Assembly: GCA_004154925.1 (NCBI GenBank)
Contig: QJNS01000029.1
Location: 369,084 to 433,083 of the forward strand
DNA: 64,000 nucleotides
Direction: 5' to 3'
DNA from: Monosporascus cannonballus
Taxonomy: Eukaryota > Ascomycota > Sordariomycetes > Xylariales
Shown here one piece after another: positions 10,990 to 22,748 of the stretch (the first letter of the stretch is position 1; every line of letters starts with the position of its first letter). The notes under the pieces were generated by a model, which saw only the letters and a program-made list of their open reading frames with translations, made no database searches and was not told where the DNA came from. The translations under genes and the position numbers were made by a program.

Positions 10990-13900
10990 TACCGTTAAAC
11001 GTTAAGCAATATTTAATATTATCAAAATATCGACCAGCATTTAGGAAACCCTTATTTAGCAGTTTTAAGCTCGAATTTGGGAACTGGAAAAAAAAGTCCG
11101 ATAACTTAAGGTTACGCCACTTACCTAACCCTTTTTTGCCCGTATAAAGCCAAAAAAGCCAGAACCTTACGATAAAAATAGTAACCTTTAGATTTTCTTA
11201 ATTTAAATACGAATTTACCTTCGTTTCCTAGATTTTAACGACCTAGCGGATATGGTCCTAACAATAAAAACATACCTAATAGGAAATACGGTTAATTAGT
11301 TTAAACTTATTATAAAAAATTTTTTAAAAATAAAAGAAATAAATAAGGAAAATTTTATTAACGAAATTTTTTTAACTTATACCAATTTCGAAAATAAAGT
11401 ACGCGATAATTTCGGTAATCCGGACAAAAAACGATTAACGGCTTAATAACTTTTATAATTCTAACAAAAAAAATTTACGTTTAAATACGCTATAACCTTC
11501 GAAAATTTTACGGCTAAGGCAAGATGGGAAAATAATAAGGTTAATACCTTTATTAATATGTTTTAAAAAGAATTAAAAAATAATATAAAAAATAAAATAA
11601 CTCGGATTAAATAATTAATTACTTTAAACCGGTATATTATAAAAGTAATTAAGATTAATAATTAACAGTTTAAAAAACGATAAGAAAAAAAAGGATAATA
11701 TGCTTTACGTTCGGGATATAAGTTTAATTAGGGGAAAAAACGAAACGTACCCTTTATTTCTTATAGAACGGCGCCAGGATTTATAGAACTTAGCGCTACT
11801 TATAAATAAAATTGGAGCCAGATTAAATGCTTTAATTATGGCAAAATGGGACATAAGATTTATAAATACAAAAAACTCAAAAAACTACGATAAAATAATT
11901 AAATCCCTATACCGGAAAAATAATTTAAAAATAATTAAGGAAACGATAACAAAGCTATTAATATAATCCAAGCCAAATATATATTAAGCTTACGACAAAA
12001 GGTCCAGTAAGAACCATTACGACAAAAAATTTGACGAAAAATATAAAAAGCCAAAAAGCTGGGTTAGCAAATAACGCGAACATAATAAGAAACGTTATAA
12101 AAATAATTACGCAAATACCAAAATTGGACAAAAAAAATTTATTCCGGAATACCTAATCGATATAACAGAATGTACGTTATATACTGTCGACGACGAGAAT
12201 ATCCCGATTACGAAAAATAAAAACAATATATCCATATACGAATTACCCGTATATATTATAAAGAATTCGATTTTTTAAACCGTACCGGGCATAATAAGAA
12301 TAATAAATAATAATATCGATAATTTCGAATTATAACCCTAAGAAATATTTAGCAGTTCGCCAAAATAAAGAACTAGTTCGAAAAAAAATAATGTCCGCAG
12401 GAAAACCCTTTTTATTATTATAGATAGTGCAATTATTAAATAAAAAAGGAGTTGGTCCAGCGTACGATTAAGAAATATTGTTAGAAAGTTATTACGGATT
12501 TCCATTTTCAGTTGGCATTTATTATAAATCCTTAAGAAAAAAAGATTATTAAGGAAAGAATACGATAGTTTATAAGAGAATTTTGGAACGACAGCTAGGA
12601 TAACGTATAATGGGATGCAGTTATAAACATAAGAAAATAATTTATTCGATAGGAAAAGGAATTGCAGCAAAATTAAAAATAATTAATACGGCTTAAAAAA
12701 CAGTACGCCGGCAATAACGACAGATATAATAACTTGATACGTTAAACGAAAAAATATAAGTAAGGCTTAATAAATTCGAATAAAAGTTAAAAAAAAGGTT
12801 ACCTGTAAGGAAGCTGCAAAATAACGAAACCCAGAGGAATTAAAAGGAATTCCCAAAAAAGGATTTAAACGTAATAATAAAAAATGTTAACGATTTTATT
12901 ATTTTAGATATACGGATCGGAACATATTGGTATACCGTAATGGTAAATTGCAAAACTTTAGGCGGAAATTATATTATATTAAATATAATTAATAAATTTA
13001 AATTATTATGGAGATATAAGTTAAAACCTTATACGGCGACGAATACCGAAAGTCAGAAATTTGCTTACGATAACGGAAAAGTTATACGCAAAATTAATTA
13101 TTTCGAAATTTTTATTAAAAGATAATACTAAACGGTTAATTTCGATATTATTCTATTTAGGAATTACGATATAATCTTAGGATTATTATGGATACGCCAG
13201 TACGGAATTTTAATTCACGGCGGAATTGGCCAAATAAAGTTCGTTTTATCTCTATTAATAAACGAAAAAAAGAAAAATTAAGATCTTAATATTCCATCGA
13301 TAATAATAACGAATGTAAGCATAAGAATACGATAAATACCTTACTACCTAAAAGAATAAAATATAAAAAAAAATATTAACGAAAAATACGACGTATTATT
13401 ATTATTATTAAAGCGAAATTTAAATAATTAAATAACGATCTGGAATAATAAAAATAACAGCCCAAGGAATTAAAGGATTTAATTAATATGTTATCACAAT
13501 ATTATAAATACAAACAGTTTGTTAAGAAAAAGTTTAATACGAAATTACCAGAATATAGCAAATAAAATTATGAAATAATCCTTAAGAAAAAATTTTCGAT
13601 AAAATTTTATCTTATTTATAACCTTAATGGAAACGAATTAGGTATTTTTTAAAAAATACCTGGAAGATCGGTTACAGAAAGAATAAATTCGACCTTCGAA
13701 ATTACTAGTAAGATATTTTATGTTTTTCGTACCTAAAAAAAACGGGAAATTATAATTTGTGATTAATTATCGATAATTAAATAACGTTATTATTAAAAAT
13801 CGAATACCCTTTTTTTTAATTACGGAAATAAAAGACCGATTTTATGGAGTTAAATGGTTCATAATATTCGATCTTAAAAACGGATATAATTTTATTAGGA

Positions 13901-16280
13901 TTAAAAAAAGATACAAATAAAAAATAACTTTTAAAACGAAATATGGATTATTTAAATATTTGGTTATATTAATGGGATTTACGAACGTACTAGTAACCTT
14001 CTAGCGAATAGTTAATTACGTATTACGAAAATACCTTAATATTTTCGTTATATGTTATCTCGACAACACTTTTATCTTTTCAAAAACGGAAGAAATATAT
14101 GTAAGATACGTTTATAAAGTTCTTTAAGTTTTATAGGACGCAAGGTTACTTATTAACGCAGAAAAGAGTTAGTTCCATATATAAAAAGTGGAATATTTAA
14201 GATATATTATTACTTTAAAACATATCAAAATAGATCTTAAGAAAATTGTTATAATTATAAAATGGCAAACGTTAATAATAGTTAAAAAGGTATAAATATT
14301 CCTTAGATTTGTTAATTATTATAAGAAATTTATTCGAAATTTTAGCAGGATAATTATACTTTTAATAAATTTTACGAAAAAAAAAGAAATTTAAATAGAC
14401 GCCAAATACGGAAAAAGCATTGTAAGATATTAAAAATATAATTATTAGTAAGCTAATATTAATTATGTATAATGTAAACCGTTCCGTTAAACTAAAAACC
14501 GATATTTCGGATTACGCGTTAAACGTAATAATCGGATAACGAAATAATTAAGGCAAATTGTACTTTATTATATTCTTTTCGTATAAGTTAAAAAAAGCCG
14601 AATTTAATTACGGTATTCCAGATAAAAAGCTTATGGTTATTATTATGGCATTTCGAAAATTTAGGCATTTCTTAAAAGGAAGCTTATATTAGGTTAATGT
14701 TTATACGGATTATTAAAACTTTACCTAATTTATCATAATTAAGAAATTTACAGAACGATAATTAAGATATGCAAAAAATTGGCGAACTTTGATTTCGTTA
14801 TTATCTATAAGAAAGGATTAGAAAATAGCAAAGTAGATACTTTAAATAAATAATTAAACTTCGAAAAGAAATTGGTTAAAATTAGTTATATAATTTTTGA
14901 TATTATTATAAAAGGATATTTACGCTTACGATAAATTACGATAATTCAGGCAGTACCTTTCGATATATATTAAAGAATTTAGCAATATAACGATAATTTT
15001 GTTAAAACTCAAAAAATAAATAAAATATAAGTTCTAGAAAAATATCCAAAAAATTTAGTACGAGAAATATACGAATATTAGTTATACGGATATTTAGGGA
15101 TCCATAAAACCTTAAAGCGACTTTAACGTACATATTTTTTTTAAAATGAAATTAATAATATAAAAAGTTATACGGTAATACGATATTTACGTTAAAGCAA
15201 AGATTCGACGACATAAGCCATACGGAGAATTACAATTATTATTAGTCGTAAAATAACCATAATATTTAATTATATTCGACTTTATTATTAAACTTTTTAT
15301 ATCAAAAAATCCAGTTACGGGAATATATTATAATAACATTTTCGTAATCGTCGATCGGTTCACGAAATTTTCTTATTTTTTACCATATTATAAAGATATA
15401 AACGCCGAACAATTGGCATACATTTTATTTAAACATATTTTTAGCATATACGGATTATTAATAGAAATTATATTAAATAAAGGATCGATATTCGTATCTA
15501 AGTTTTGGCAAGGCCTAATAATATAAATTGGCTTAAATCATAAATTATCTAACATATTTAAACCTTAAACGGATGGATAAATAAAATAAACGAATTAAAC
15601 CTTAAAAACTTATTTACAATATTATATTAATTACGAATAAAATAACTAAGTTAAGAAATTGCTAATCGTATAGCTAATTTATAATACTAACTATTAAAAA
15701 AATATTAAGATAATACTTATAAACGCAAATTTTGGTTTTATTCCAAAAGTTTATAAAAAACATACGATAACGGTTTAATCAATATTAAAACGATCTTTAC
15801 GTTAAAATAATTACGATAATTATATTAAGAAATAAAAACAAAACTGGAATTTGTACGAAATCAAATAAATAAATATTATAATTAAAAAAAGTTAAAAAAA
15901 TTAACTTTCGAAAAAAAGGAAATAGTTTTCCTCGTTATAAAAACGATTTAAATAAAACGACCTAGCAAAAAACTCGATTTCAAATATATCGGTCTATATA
16001 AAATCGCCAAGAAAATCTCAAAAAACAATTATTAATTAGAATTTCCACTAAAAGTCAAATTCCGTCCAATTTTTCATATTTTTTTATTCGAATTAATAAC
16101 AAACATAATTAAAGTTTATATAATATAAAACGACGTAAAAATAAAAAACGAACAAATATATAAAGTAAAAAAAATTTTTCGATATACAAAAATAAAACGA
16201 ACTTACCTAATATCTAATTAAATGGAAAAAGCACCCGGATTCCGAAAACACCTAGGAACCCGCCAAAAATCTTATTAACG
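10990..16280 (+). pseudogene. Gag-pol of Gyp-F, RIP-inactivated
   Basis: Domains can be read in order despite stops. The gag zinc knuckle is at about 11828-11870 (NYGKMGHKIYKYKK, Cys changed to Tyr). The aspartic protease region is 12935-13245, with NYDIILGLLWIRQYG near its end. Reverse transcriptase is about 13690-14300 (VPKKNGKL, FDLKNGYN, and a catalytic box reading YLDN, the second Asp lost). The RNase H region follows. Integrase is 15050-15650 (IVDRFTKFSYFLP, GSIFVSKFW). The chromodomain is about 16110-16270, recognisable by its YLISN and WKKHPDSENTWEP-like line, partly out of frame. Gene order and chromodomain place it in the Tf1/sushi-like chromoviruses. No functional product is possible. 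Confidence 0.85.
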
Positions 16281-16289
16281 CCTAACGTC

Positions 16290-16740
16290 TATTAAAAAAC
16301 TTTTATTAATAACGGCGGAACTACCCGAAATAATAACATCTTAATCCATAAGATCTAAAAAAGGAAACCTTTAGTCCACCGTATTTTAATTAATAATATC
16401 CATCCTTTTTAAAACCTAAACCTTAATTACGGATTCCGATTCCAATTACGTAAGGTCGTTAAAATTATTTAAGAATTAAAGGGCATAATTAACAAGTTTC
16501 GCACTTTAAGATTAATGGTACTAACGTTAACGACGTATGCGAAAAAAATGCATAAAAATTTCAAACAAAGATTTTTCGGCCGTTAATTTTTTTTCTTTTA
16601 ACTTTTTCGATTTTGCGATATGGCGATTAATTATAGAAATAGGAATTCCTATCCCGTTATACGAACGACCTCGACGGATACATTCCTTATAACGAAAAAC
16701 CCCATCCATCATTTAGTAATTAAGCTGCCGAACAAAACAA
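16290..16740 (-). pseudogene. Possible antisense ORF remnant, Gyp-F 3' end
   Basis: Between the chromodomain and the 3' LTR the minus strand stays open for 61 codons (16527-16712), with a spaced Cys-like cluster (FRYKECIRRGRS) and a Lys/Glu-rich stretch (KSKKLKEKKLTAEK). The layout resembles the better preserved antisense frame in Gyp-E. Weak on its own. Confidence 0.35.
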
Positions 16741-16918
16741 AAAAAACAAAGTATCGCGTCAAAACATTTAAGTTTAATTAAATTAACTAAGGCAAATCGC
16801 TATTCGGATTTGCAAAAACGACGTTTAAATATACCGGAAAATATGTTAAAAATATACAAAAAATATTTACCAGAAAAAAGAAAATCTTAGGGACAAGATT
16901 TTAAGAAAAGGGAAATCG

Positions 16919-17339
16919 TATTACGACCTGATAAATTACGGCCTCCTAAAACGGTTATAACAGAAAGGCCAAAAAAACTATGTAAATCAAATTACGTAAT
17001 GGATCACCAACTTACTAGTGGTAAGCCAATAAGCCGGATTACCAATTTATTAATAGTAAGCCAGTAAGCCGGATTATCAACTTACTGGTGGTAAGCCAAT
17101 AAGCCGGATTACTAACTTACTGGTAATAAGCTAGTTAACGGAATAAAGATATATACGTTTATTAATTCTATAGTTTAGATAGTTTTAGCTTGCAATATAA
17201 TATCGTTACCCAAGGTACCCTTGGTATTACGAGACGTAACACATTACTATATCTATTGCTCAGATTCCCATAATACTCCTGCCAACATAAACCCATCGAC
17301 TTAAGGTTTAATAATTGGTTAAACCGCCTAGCCGTCACA
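16919..17339 (+). repeat. 3' LTR of Gyp-F
   Basis: Begins TATTACGACCTG (from TGTTACG by G-to-A), ends GCCGTCACA and is followed by the duplication TAAAA. It carries the same U3 hairpin repeats as the 5' LTR. Mutations differ between the two LTRs. Confidence 0.95.
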
Positions 17340-17344
17340 TAAAA

Positions 17345-17627
17345 CCAAAATAATATTAATAATAAGCTATAATAAAAATAACGGTATATATATATATATA
17401 TATTTATAAAAAAACGTTTTGTTATTAAGTTATTACTGATTTTTATTTTTTTGAAAAATAAATACATTAAACGAAACCGTTTTTACGTGACTACAATTTA
17501 GGTTTCGTTGGCTTATTACGGGTATTTGGGATTTGATTGGTTAATATTTAGAGTTATGGAGCAGTACTTGAGTAACTTTGAAGAAATTGGGAAAACGAGC
17601 CAGGGAGGCCTGAGCTAGCTGAGGTAA
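17345..17627 (+). mobile_element. TIR DNA-element remnant D, right end at 17627
   Basis: Ends in GGCCTGAGCTAGCTGAGGTAA preceded by AAACGAGCCAGGG, as in remnants A, B and the element ending at 56616. It is less mutated than those. The left part lies before Gyp-F, in the degraded DNA up to 10545. A (TA)n tract lies at about 17385-17402. Confidence 0.6.
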
Positions 17628-17630
17628 GTA

Positions 17631-17879
17631 ACCTCTAGGAACGTTCGCGGCGGATACAGCCAAGAGAACCAAGTGGGTCAGGTCACGTGACGGATCACCA
17701 ACTCACTAGTCGTGAGCCAGTGAGCCGGGTTGAATATATACACTCACTAGATCCATAGTTTAGATAGCACCAGCTTGCAATAACAATTCGTTCCCCAAGA
17801 CGCCCTTGGTATTACGAGACGTAACTGAGTTATCCCATTGCTGAGATTGCCATGATACTTCTGCCAACATAAACCCGTA
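17631..17879 (+). repeat. Truncated, unmutated gypsy LTR between two element ends
   Basis: Aligns with the Gyp-F LTR from its CCTCCAGAAACGG region to ACATAAACCC, but lacks about the first 28 bp and the last 50 bp. It has one hairpin unit where Gyp-F has four. It is nearly free of RIP changes, so it shows the original sequence (CAGCTTGCAATAACAATTCG). Both cut ends abut the same kind of DNA-element terminus, facing away from it. Confidence 0.75.
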
Positions 17880-18061
17880 TTACCTCAGCTAGCTCAGGCC
17901 TCTGTTGGCTCGTTTTTATTTTTGATATATTTTTATATATTACACCAAAGCGTTAAAATTCATTAATCAAACCACGTATTTCCGTAACGAATTAATAAAA
18001 CCTATATTCAATTATAAAACAATATTTTGATTTAATATATTTTTTTATTTTTATAATTAAT

Positions 18062-18249
18062 TGTAAGAAAATAAGAAAATACGAGAGGTACGGCTAAATA
18101 TCAGCGACCAGTCGCCGACCTACCTGCTTAGGATAACTACAAAATCCCATATCCGGGCGAATATATATATATAACCTAAATAAAAATTAATTAATATACT
18201 CACATCTTAAAATAATTTACAATTGTTCGGTTATTACTTTACTTATATA
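18062..18249 (+). repeat. 5' LTR of Gyp-A
   Basis: Starts TGTAAGAAAATAAG and contains GGTACGGCTAAATATC and CGAATATATATA, shared with 27140-27302. Its end, TTGTTCGGTTATTAC and a few more bases, matches 54576-54601. The exact end is uncertain by a few bases. Confidence 0.8.
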
Positions 18250-20889
18250 TTGATTTCTTTAAATTTTTTTAAAATTTTTTAAGCACTGTACTAATTAATA
18301 AAAATAAACCGATACGTTTTCAGACTTAATTTATAACAATCGACTTTACGCAAAATTACAAAAGGAACCGAAATACTGTACGTTCGGCATATATTCGAAA
18401 TATTGTAAAAGCGACGATAAAAAATATTATTCAACAAAACGGCCGTAAGAAATACGACCAACCCTAATCATATATTTATCCTAAAACGGTAAGAATTAAA
18501 TTATTAATTAAATATCCAGCATATTTGTAACGATAAAAATTTACGTTTATACCATAAATACGATAAAAACGTAGTATGTTCGAAAAAAAATATGATATTT
18601 GTGCCGAATAAATAAAATATAACCGACAAACACGAAACCGCCTAATTAATTTCATTAATAATTAATATAACCGATTAATCGAACGGAAATATTCAAATTT
18701 ATTAAAATATTTTAAACGATTATATAACGTATAATTTTCGATATAAAAACGAAAAACAATTATATTATATTATAAATACCAATATTATTAAAAGGTTGAA
18801 ATCAATAAATATAATACATATTTATTAAGTTTTAAGAAATGAAGTCTTTCTTATAATTAAATAATAAATGTATTACGATAATATGCAAAAAATAATAAAA
18901 AAAAGTTATTTTCAAAATTTTATAATCTTTTATAAAACGAATATTCCGATCTCGAATATATAAATTGCATTTTCTAAAATATTTTGGAAAATTTAAAATA
19001 AGGCGACGAATCGCCGATGGACTTTTTTATAATTTAGGAAGCTTATTTACTTAAAGTCGGATACGTAAATCTCGATTTTAAAAAACAATTAAAATTAATA
19101 TTTTTATTATAAATTAAAAAGTTTATATATTAAAATATTTAAATAAAAAGTATTTTAAGCGCCCGTTTAATGTAATTACTAAAACCGATTATATATCGGC
19201 CATTTTGTCACAGTCCGAAGTGGTACCTTGTAGGTATATAGGGCAGAACAAGGCGGTCAGGGCTCAATCTGACAACGTTCCACTTTTAGTGGTGTAATGG
19301 CTAGACTCTTGTTCTTCTGTGCCGTGACACATTTAACGTTAAAATTAAAAAGTTTAGTAAAAAAACTAAATACGTTCGAATAACCTTTAAAATAAAAACC
19401 TGATAAAAAAACTAATTAAAAATATTTCAATAAAACGGAATAAAAATAAAACCATATATAAAATTCTTTTTATCGCCAAATAAATACCGACCATAATAAA
19501 TCCGTTCGATTTAAAAACTATGAGATATTTAAAAAAAATTACGTTTTAACTTATTAAAATTATAAAAAAAAGGCATATTAATTTCGATTTTGACATAAAA
19601 CGTAAAACCTTTCTTAATAAAGAAATAATCGCACGAAAATTAAAAAATAATTTATTACCGTATAAGATTGTATTATTTTGGATAATTCGAATAAATTAAA
19701 AAAATGCTATCGAAATAAAAAATGCGTTTAATTTATTTCGATTAAATAATGTTATACTATTAAAGTAGAATTGTGATTAAAAAATTTAATTAACGTTAAA
19801 ACAATGATTAATAAATAATTATTATACGAATATATTTAAATATAAAACCGGAAATAAATAAATATAATACACGGGTAGTAAAAAATATACTTTTCGCCTT
19901 ATTATTATGAATATATTGACGTTAATAAAAATTAATAAGTTCTTTATTAAATATTATAAAGCTTTTACAATCGAAATAAAAATATTAAATAATTATTAAA
20001 AACATTTAATAATTCCGCCAAACTTATTATAAAATCCGCTGTAGCCGTTCAGTATTGGATTTATTATTGTTTTAACTAAAAATAAATAAATAAAATATAT
20101 TATTAAATATCCTAAAATGCGAATAAATATAAAGAAGTATAAAAATATTAACGGCAAAAAATTAGTAAACTTAATATTTGCCGGCAATTTAACTTACGTT
20201 ATTCATTTCGTTAAATTTAATAATAATGGTAATATTCTTAAATTCGACGAAAAAAAGTTATTTCGAAAGTTATATAATTATCCAAATATTTAAAAAAGAA
20301 GTTCCGGAACGTATATTTAAAAAAAGACGAAAATAGTTTTTATGTTTCCGGAAACCCAATATATCATAAATTTATTATCAGGCAAATTACTGTTTCTAAG
20401 ACCGATTTATCTAATTTCGAAATCTTAACGACAAAAATTCGAAAAATATATTTGCGAAAAACTTACAAAATAAACGAATTTAAAAGTTAAAATCGAAAAT
20501 CGCCGTTCCCGTTTTATTCGTATTTAAAAAAACAATAACCTATAGCTATATATCGATTATCGGTTATTAAACTGAATTATTATTAAAAACTAGCACTTTT
20601 CATGGTTAATTTTTAAAATAATAAATTAATTACAATGCGTTAAAATCTTTTCGAAATTAAATTAAAAAAATATATATTATCGAATCCGGATTAACAAAGG
20701 CAATACATAAACACCCGTCTTTTAAATTAGATAAAACTAATATAAATATACGACATTACTTTTTAAATTTATTAACGCCTTTATAATTTTTAAAAGTATA
20801 TATTGAAAACTTCAACCGATTTTCTTAATTAAATTTTCAATATTTCTTTAAATAATATTATAATATTTTCGAATAACGAAAAAAGAATA
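18250..20889 (+). pseudogene. Gyp-A interior, 5' part (presumed gag to early pol), unreadable
   Basis: No domain can be assigned with confidence; stops are dense in all frames. It is interrupted at 19206-19329 by a 124-bp element. By position before the integrase this should be gag and the first part of pol. Confidence 0.4.
19206..19329 (+). mobile_element. 124-bp solo terminal repeat (TRIM/SMART-like), copy 1
   Basis: Begins TGTCACAGTCC and ends GCCGTGACA, so it has TG...CA borders and six-base inverted tips. It is flanked by a perfect 5-bp duplication CATTT (19201-19205 and 19330-19334). It is GC-normal and nearly unmutated inside strongly RIP-mutated Gyp-A. A second 124-bp copy lies inverted at 48918-49041. 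Border type and duplication size fit a solo LTR of a very small LTR element; a short MITE is the alternative. Confidence 0.85.
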
Positions 20890-20891
20890 TA

Positions 20892-22746
20892 ACGTACCGG
20901 ACAAGCTCACCGGATGGACAAGCTTATCGGATAGTTTTTAACACCTTCTAATTACCCAACTTTAATTAACCATTTTTCAATACCAATAATATAGAACGGC
21001 TTACAGAAAACGCAAAAATAAATTTAGTTATCAAGACTAAAAAACGAGAGCCGATATTTAATTATGCGATATTTAGTTTAATTTATAAAGTTGCCTATTT
21101 TTACTTTATACGAACGGTATACCGGCAAATTTTCCAAAACCCATATTATTTTTAATTCGCGAAAATTAACGCCGACCGAAAAATACCCGGTTATCGACCG
21201 AATCCTTAACTTAAATATACGAACGTTTTTTGTCCGGTTTTAACATGTTAAAAATAAGGCGAATATATTATTTACCTAACGCGTTATATAACGCGTCGAG
21301 GTTAAATAGGCGTCGAACTTTGTTAAACGGTAAGAAAAACTTAAAATGTATTTAAATCGAAAAATCGATTATTAAAAGGTATTATGCGAAAATCTAGAAA
21401 TATTTCGTAAATAGTTTAAGCTTATTCGAGTTATAATTGCAAAATACGGTATTATAAAAAAAGATATTTATAATTTCGACGAAATAGAATTTTTAATAAG
21501 GCTTTTTATAGTAACGGATATAGTAATTACCAGTATTAAGAAACGTAAAAAACTTAAATAGGCGCAATGAAAAAATAAGGAATAGGTTATAGTTATATAA
21601 GCTGTTAATTTATAAAATTAGTCATTGCCGTTATTTATTATTTGGACTAAACAAATTTCTCTTAATTTTTAGTATCGAAAAAATCTATTATTAACAGGTT
21701 GGAAAATCGGTTCACATAATAATAGGTGGATAACGAACGAACTAAGTTTAAAATAAGTCTAATATTTTAATAAATATACCCGAATACGTATAAAAAGATC
21801 GAAACGTTTTGTTATCTTCGAAGGTTACGAAAGTTATTATTTGATTGAATTCGAAAAATATTACGCGAATAACGGTATTATTATGTTTTATATACCTATT
21901 TATTTCTTTTATTAGCTTTAACTTTTTAACGTATTTTACGTTTTTATTTAAAGCGCGTTTATTTGTTTTATATCGACAATTTAATATGACGTTATTATAT
22001 TTATATTACGAAAAAAGATTATCGTACCGGCTTTTACACCGCGTTTAAAGTTGTTATAATATCCGAAAATATCAAAGCTGGATTCGCAAAAGCTGGACTT
22101 ATTTTATTCGATCTTAATAACGTCTTATCCGATTTGGAAATTCCTCTAGCTATATTTATACTAACCGTATTACCGCTTACTTTCGCCGGTTCCGTTTTTT
22201 TTCTTTTTGCGAAAACCCCTAAAAATATTCGTAAAATAACAAAACGAGGACGCTATTTGCAGAAAAAAAAAGCTAATTCGCCGACAAAAATAGCTAAACC
22301 TGTTAATTTTTTAATAAAAAATACCTTGATATTATTGCATAAAAATATTTTTTAAAGAAAAAGAATTACTTGCGCAAAAGGAATTATATTCTTAGCAAAC
22401 GTTGGAATATTAGAAATAACCGGCTTTAAGACAAAAATAATTATTATATAAAAAGGATGAGCTTTTCTAACCGAAAAAGAAAGTGGTGGTAAAAAAATAC
22501 AGCCAATAACGGCTGAAAATAATCGTCGCAAAAAAGTTAAGAAGAAAAAACGGAAATATGGCGTTTACGGTAAGCCCGGACATAGTGCGCGTATTTGCGA
22601 AAAAGTTGTAAATATATTTAGCGAAAAATAATCCGATTAATTTGTGTTAGTTTGATATGTTATAGTTGATTAATTTGAATTTGTTATGGAGAGCTGCCAA
22701 AAACAATCCAGTGAGCTTGTCCATTCGATGAGCTTGTCCGGGACGT
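20892..22746 (+). mobile_element. Fot1/pogo-like DNA transposon, 1855 bp
   Basis: Inverted ends of about 50 bp, each with GGACAAGCT repeated twice (left ACGTACCGGACAAGCTCACC, right the reverse complement with RIP changes). The ends are flanked by TA at 20890-20891 and 22747-22748. Size and TA target are those of fungal Fot1/pogo elements. It is inserted in the interior of Gyp-A. Confidence 0.9.
21060..22632 (+). pseudogene. Pogo-family (DDE_1) transposase, RIP-inactivated
   Basis: The first catalytic Asp lies in IYNFDEIEFL (about 21466-21495). The second Asp box, normally LDGH-x-SH, reads FEGYESYY near 21815. After it comes the family's PTHSSHLLQPL line, now with Tyr, Phe and stop codons (about 21897-21945). 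The C terminus has a decayed CCHC-type knuckle, YGVYGKPGHSARICEK (about 22560-22610), which many fungal pogo transposases carry. Only fragments stay open (21845-22048, 22134-22355). Every break fits C-to-T on one strand or the other. The start codon cannot be fixed. Confidence 0.85.
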
Positions 22747-22748
22747 TA

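Larger units (their letters stand above)
10546..17339 (+). mobile_element. Gyp-F: Ty3/gypsy chromovirus, full length but RIP-inactivated
   Basis: The element has LTRs of 421 bp each (10546-10966, 16919-17339) and a perfect 5-bp duplication TAAAA (10541-10545 and 17340-17344). A purine-rich tract (AAGAAAAGGGAAATCG) directly precedes the 3' LTR. The order gag, protease, reverse transcriptase, RNase H, integrase, chromodomain is that of a chromovirus. All frames are full of stops from C-to-T and G-to-A changes, so it cannot be autonomous. The 5.95-kb interior serves here as the reference for the related copies Gyp-B, C and D. Confidence 0.95.

Noticed and set aside
12338..12670. 110-codon minus-strand ORF resembling a membrane protein
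   Set aside because: Antisense to the gag-pol of Gyp-F; hydrophobicity reflects poly-A and poly-T tracts.
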